The notes beneath the pieces were generated by a model. That model ran no database searches. It was given only the letters and a program-made list of their open reading frames with translations, and had not been told where the DNA came from. A stretch of 8,112 bases of DNA from Pseudomonadota bacterium (GTDB lineage Bacteria; Pseudomonadota; Alphaproteobacteria; Rhizobiales; Hyphomicrobiaceae): positions 1 through 8,112 of the forward strand of contig JAEYYQ010000532.1 in assembly GCA_023428365.1 (NCBI GenBank), written 5' to 3'. The translations under genes and the position numbers were made by a program. Below are positions 6,587 to 8,112 of the stretch, in pieces. How positions within the stretch are numbered: position 1 is the first letter of the stretch; each line of letters starts with the position of its first letter.

Positions 6587-7063
6587 CTAGCCGCCGCAGC
6601 CGCCGATCGTAACTTTGACGTTGCGCCGCACCATCGCGAACTTTCCATCGCTGATCTCGGCGACCGCGACGACGTCCTGAGTGGTGGCCAACCGCATGCG
6701 GCTGGAGACGGCGGCTTTGCCGGAAGCGGGGAAGAAATGGAACGTTGCCACGGCAGGTTGCGGATTGCCTGTTGCGAGCACGTGAATGCTCTTAACGTAA
6801 TCTGCCTCGGTCATCGGACTATCGATGGATAGGGAGAAGGGGACCGTGTTCCCATTCTCTGCGATTTCCGGCATGTCGAGCGTGAGCTTGCCCTCTTCCG
6901 GTTTGGCATCGCCAATGATCTTCTTGAGTTCCGCTTCCCAGCCGCCCTCGGTCCGGGCATGAACATCCGTGTTGGTCAGGAGCAAGGTCGCAACGCCCAC
7001 CATCCCCACTCCACGCAGCAATGTGCGTCTGTCGATGGCTCCGGGTATTGCGTCTTGTTTCAT
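6587..7063 (-). CDS. soxY: SoxY, sulfur carrier subunit
   Basis: This is a 158-residue SoxY. The C-terminus VTIGGCGG carries the swinging-arm Cys156, to which thiosulfate and polysulfane groups are bound during Sox turnover. The N-terminus has a Tat signal: DRRTLLRG (Arg12-Arg13), a hydrophobic run to about 30, and cleavage after VHA-36. The mature domain shows TLDMPEIAENGNTVPFSLSI, the typical SoxY core, then SIHVLATGNPQPAVATFHFFP. The open frame extends 18 codons upstream to 7117, but ATG 7061-7063 has a good ribosome-binding site and places the Tat motif normally. It is the first gene of the soxY-soxZ-heme/DUF4384 operon and divergent from soxS, whose family is known to reactivate SoxY. 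Confidence 0.97.
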   Translation of the reverse strand: MKQDAIPGAIDRRTLLRGVGMVGVATLLLTNTDVHARTEGGWEAELKKIIGDAKPEEGKLTLDMPEIAENGNTVPFSLSIDSPMTEADYVKSIHVLATGNPQPAVATFHFFPASGKAAVSSRMRLATTQDVVAVAEISDGKFAMVRRNVKVTIGGCGG

Positions 7064-7067
7064 CTCG

Positions 7068-7076
7068 CTCCCCTCT
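7068..7076 (-). promoter_or_regulatory. Ribosome-binding site deciding the soxY start
   Basis: Read on the minus strand this is AGAGGGGAG, four bases before ATG 7061-7063. It supports the shorter soxY start over the 18-codon longer frame, which has no such site. Confidence 0.7.
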
Positions 7077-7289
7077 CGGGCGTTTGCACGCGGGTCAACA
7101 CACCTTTGTCGTATCACCTAGATGGCTATCGCAGTATGAAATGCCAGTCACGACCGCGTAATGTCACGGCATTATCGACGGCGAAGCTCATGTATCGGGT
7201 GTCTATCGGGCATCAAATCTTTCGCCCGAGCTTTAAAATATTATAGTAGCATATTGGAATACGACCGCAATTCTGAATGGGGCTTGATT
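7077..7289. promoter_or_regulatory. Divergent soxY / soxS control region
   Basis: These bases separate two divergent sox genes and should hold both promoters. Seen directly: a palindrome TAATG-N6-CATTA (7159-7174), a palindrome AATAT-N9-ATATT (7237-7255), a tandem TATCGGG repeat spaced 11 bases (7193-7199 and 7204-7210), and ATTC-T-GAAT (7270-7278). TATAGT (7242-7247) is a plausible -10 for soxS and falls inside the second palindrome, which suggests repression by a bound dimer. No good -35 was found, so an activator or a weak promoter is possible. No clear soxY promoter could be assigned. ArsR-type SoxR is the usual regulator of such regions, but that is inference. Confidence 0.45.
7237..7255. 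promoter_or_regulatory. AT-rich palindrome over the soxS -10, candidate operator
   Basis: AATAT (7237-7241) and ATATT (7251-7255) are exact reverse complements nine bases apart, in a strikingly AT-rich patch of an otherwise GC-rich window. The candidate -10 TATAGT (7242-7247) is inside. It shares the ATATT half with the palindrome before the YeeE-like gene, but the spacing and right half differ, so a common regulator is only a possibility. Confidence 0.35.
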
Positions 7290-7742
7290 ATGACGAGCCG
7301 TATGCGGGGGAATGGAGTTCGGTCAATCGCGATCGCTTTTCTGTTGGCGATTGTCCTGAGCGCGCTTGCGGCAGTTGTGCCGGGGGATCGGACTCGCGGG
7401 AATGCCGGGGACGTTCGAAACGATGCCGTGCCGCGAGCCGGTGTCCATCTCATCATGGTTGAACTGGCCGGGTGCCCCTATTGCGCGCGCTGGGATCGGG
7501 AAATCGGTATTTCGTATGGGGCCAGTCCGGAAGGACGATTTGCTCCTTTAGTCCGTCTTCCGCGCAATCACCCGGAACTCTCGGTCTTCGCCGATAGCAT
7601 TTATTCGCCAACTTTCATCGTCGTACAGGATGGCATGGAGATCGGCCGCATCGTCGGATATCCTGGCGCTGACTTTTTTTGGGGTCTGTTGGATCGAATT
7701 TTAGCACAAGCCGGATTCAAGCCAGAATCGAGTGGTTCCTGA
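7290..7742 (+). CDS. soxS: SoxS, periplasmic thioredoxin of the Sox system
   Basis: This is a 150-residue thioredoxin-fold protein. An N-terminal hydrophobic segment (11-30) is a signal peptide or anchor, placing the domain in the periplasm. The active site is GCPYCARWDREI (Cys62, Cys65), followed by the SoxS-like stretch SYGASPEGRFAPLVRL, the cis-Pro loop YSPTF (Pro107), and VQDGMEIGRIVGYPGADFFWGLL, which distinguishes SoxS from general thioredoxins. In Paracoccus, SoxS reductively reactivates SoxYZ by freeing the SoxY carrier Cys from disulfides. Here it is divergent from soxY, which fits. Its own electron donor (SoxV or CcdA type) is not in the window. ATG 7290 is chosen because GGGG lies eight bases upstream; ATG 7302 has no such site, and the open frame before 7290 lacks family similarity. 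Confidence 0.9.
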   Translation: MTSRMRGNGVRSIAIAFLLAIVLSALAAVVPGDRTRGNAGDVRNDAVPRAGVHLIMVELAGCPYCARWDREIGISYGASPEGRFAPLVRLPRNHPELSVFADSIYSPTFIVVQDGMEIGRIVGYPGADFFWGLLDRILAQAGFKPESSGS

Positions 7743-7779
7743 TGGCGCCAGCGATTGACTGGCGGATCACCTGCGCACG

Positions 7780-7792
7780 AGGAGGAAGGTGG
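7780..7792 (+). promoter_or_regulatory. Strong ribosome-binding site of the flavoprotein gene
   Basis: AGGAGGAAGGTGG precedes ATG 7796. The AGGAGG part ends ten bases before the start, so initiation should be efficient. With only 53 bases after the soxS stop, it supports co-transcription with soxS. Confidence 0.6.
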
Positions 7793-7795
7793 ATT

Positions 7796-8112
7796 ATGAC
7801 TAAGTTTACACGGCGCGATTTGGGCAAACTGGCGGGGGTTGCCGGCATCGCCGGTCTCGGAACGTCGACCTTCGGCAGCTTTGCAATCGCGCAGGGCGCA
7901 GCAAAGGTGGTCGTTGTCGGCGGCGGTGCAGGCGGAGCGACGGTGGCGCATCTGCTCAAAGCAGGCGAGCCGAAGCTCGACGTGACATTGATCGAAGCCA
8001 ACCCGCGGTACAGCTCCTCGTTCTTCTCCAACCTCTACCTCGGCGGGTTCCGCTCGTTCGATTCGCTCAATCATGGCTATGACGGTTTGACCAAGCTCGG
8101 CGTCAAGGTTGT
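7796..8112 (+). CDS. soxF: Flavocytochrome c sulfide dehydrogenase-type flavoprotein (SoxF/FccB), N-terminal part
   Basis: Only the first 105 residues are visible; the gene continues right of the window. Residues 1-33 are a Tat signal (TRRDLGKL, Arg6-Arg7, then a Gly/Ala-rich hydrophobic run ending AIAQ). A Rossmann FAD-binding motif VVVVGGGAGGATVAHLL spans 38-54, followed by VTLIEANPRYSSSFFSNLYLGGF and SLNHGYDGLTKLGVKV, which match FCSD flavoproteins. These oxidise sulfide or persulfide in the periplasm and pass electrons to a cytochrome c partner. In the Allochromatium enzyme a Cys in the segment before S-N binds FAD covalently; the aligned position here is Ser75, so FAD may be held non-covalently. 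No cytochrome subunit gene precedes it; one may follow outside the window. SoxF versus FccB naming is a matter of context. Confidence 0.88.
   Translation, partial: MTKFTRRDLGKLAGVAGIAGLGTSTFGSFAIAQGAAKVVVVGGGAGGATVAHLLKAGEPKLDVTLIEANPRYSSSFFSNLYLGGFRSFDSLNHGYDGLTKLGVKV

Noticed and set aside
7110..7210. Sigma-54 (GG-N10-GC) promoter for soxY
   Set aside because: The best minus-strand candidate has 11 rather than 10 bases between the GG and GC elements and poor flanking match.
7161..7289. 43-codon N-terminal extension of SoxS
   Set aside because: It has no family similarity, would bury the signal segment inside the protein and covers the divergent control region.
1..8112. CRISPR array, insertion sequence or tRNA
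   Set aside because: No regularly spaced repeats, transposase-like protein, terminal inverted repeats or tRNA T-loop with matching stem were found.

Overview
The window looks like a chromosomal segment from an alphaproteobacterium. The DUF1489 protein (a family I know mainly from Alphaproteobacteria), the alphaproteobacterial-looking Sox proteins and the GC-rich coding style support this. The genus cannot be read from the sequence. Two parts can be separated.

The left part (1 to about 3300) looks like general housekeeping or accessory chromosome. It holds the last 73 codons of an M3-family metallopeptidase, about 660 bases with no convincing gene but a strong hairpin near its right end, and an exported DUF4846 protein. 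Converging on that is a two-gene operon read on the minus strand: a DUF1489 protein followed by a HisC-type PLP aminotransferase. The DUF4846 and aminotransferase stop codons overlap inside a perfect 9-bp hairpin.

The right part (about 3300 to 8112) is a sulfur-oxidation locus. A YeeE/YedE-type membrane protein (thiosulfate or sulfane-sulfur uptake) reads rightward. A perfect ATTC-N8-GAAT palindrome lies just upstream, the pattern recognised by persulfide-sensing ArsR-type repressors such as SqrR. Converging on it is a minus-strand operon soxY, soxZ and a 535-residue exported fusion of a c-type heme domain, an unassigned middle region and a DUF4384 domain. Divergent from soxY run soxS (periplasmic CPYC thioredoxin) and the start of a Tat-exported flavocytochrome c sulfide dehydrogenase-type flavoprotein (SoxF/FccB), cut by the window edge.

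The proposed cooperation is inferred from family knowledge. SoxYZ carries sulfur intermediates on the C-terminal Cys of SoxY, SoxS keeps that Cys reduced, and the flavoprotein feeds electrons from sulfide or persulfide oxidation. The YeeE-like protein imports thiosulfate or sulfane sulfur. The heme-DUF4384 protein is the least understood member. No soxA, soxX, soxB or soxCD is visible, so either they lie to the right of the window or this is a reduced SoxYZ system. The most notable points are the SqrR-like operator, the heme-DUF4384 fusion inside the soxYZ operon, and a Ser where the covalent-FAD Cys of flavocytochrome c is expected.
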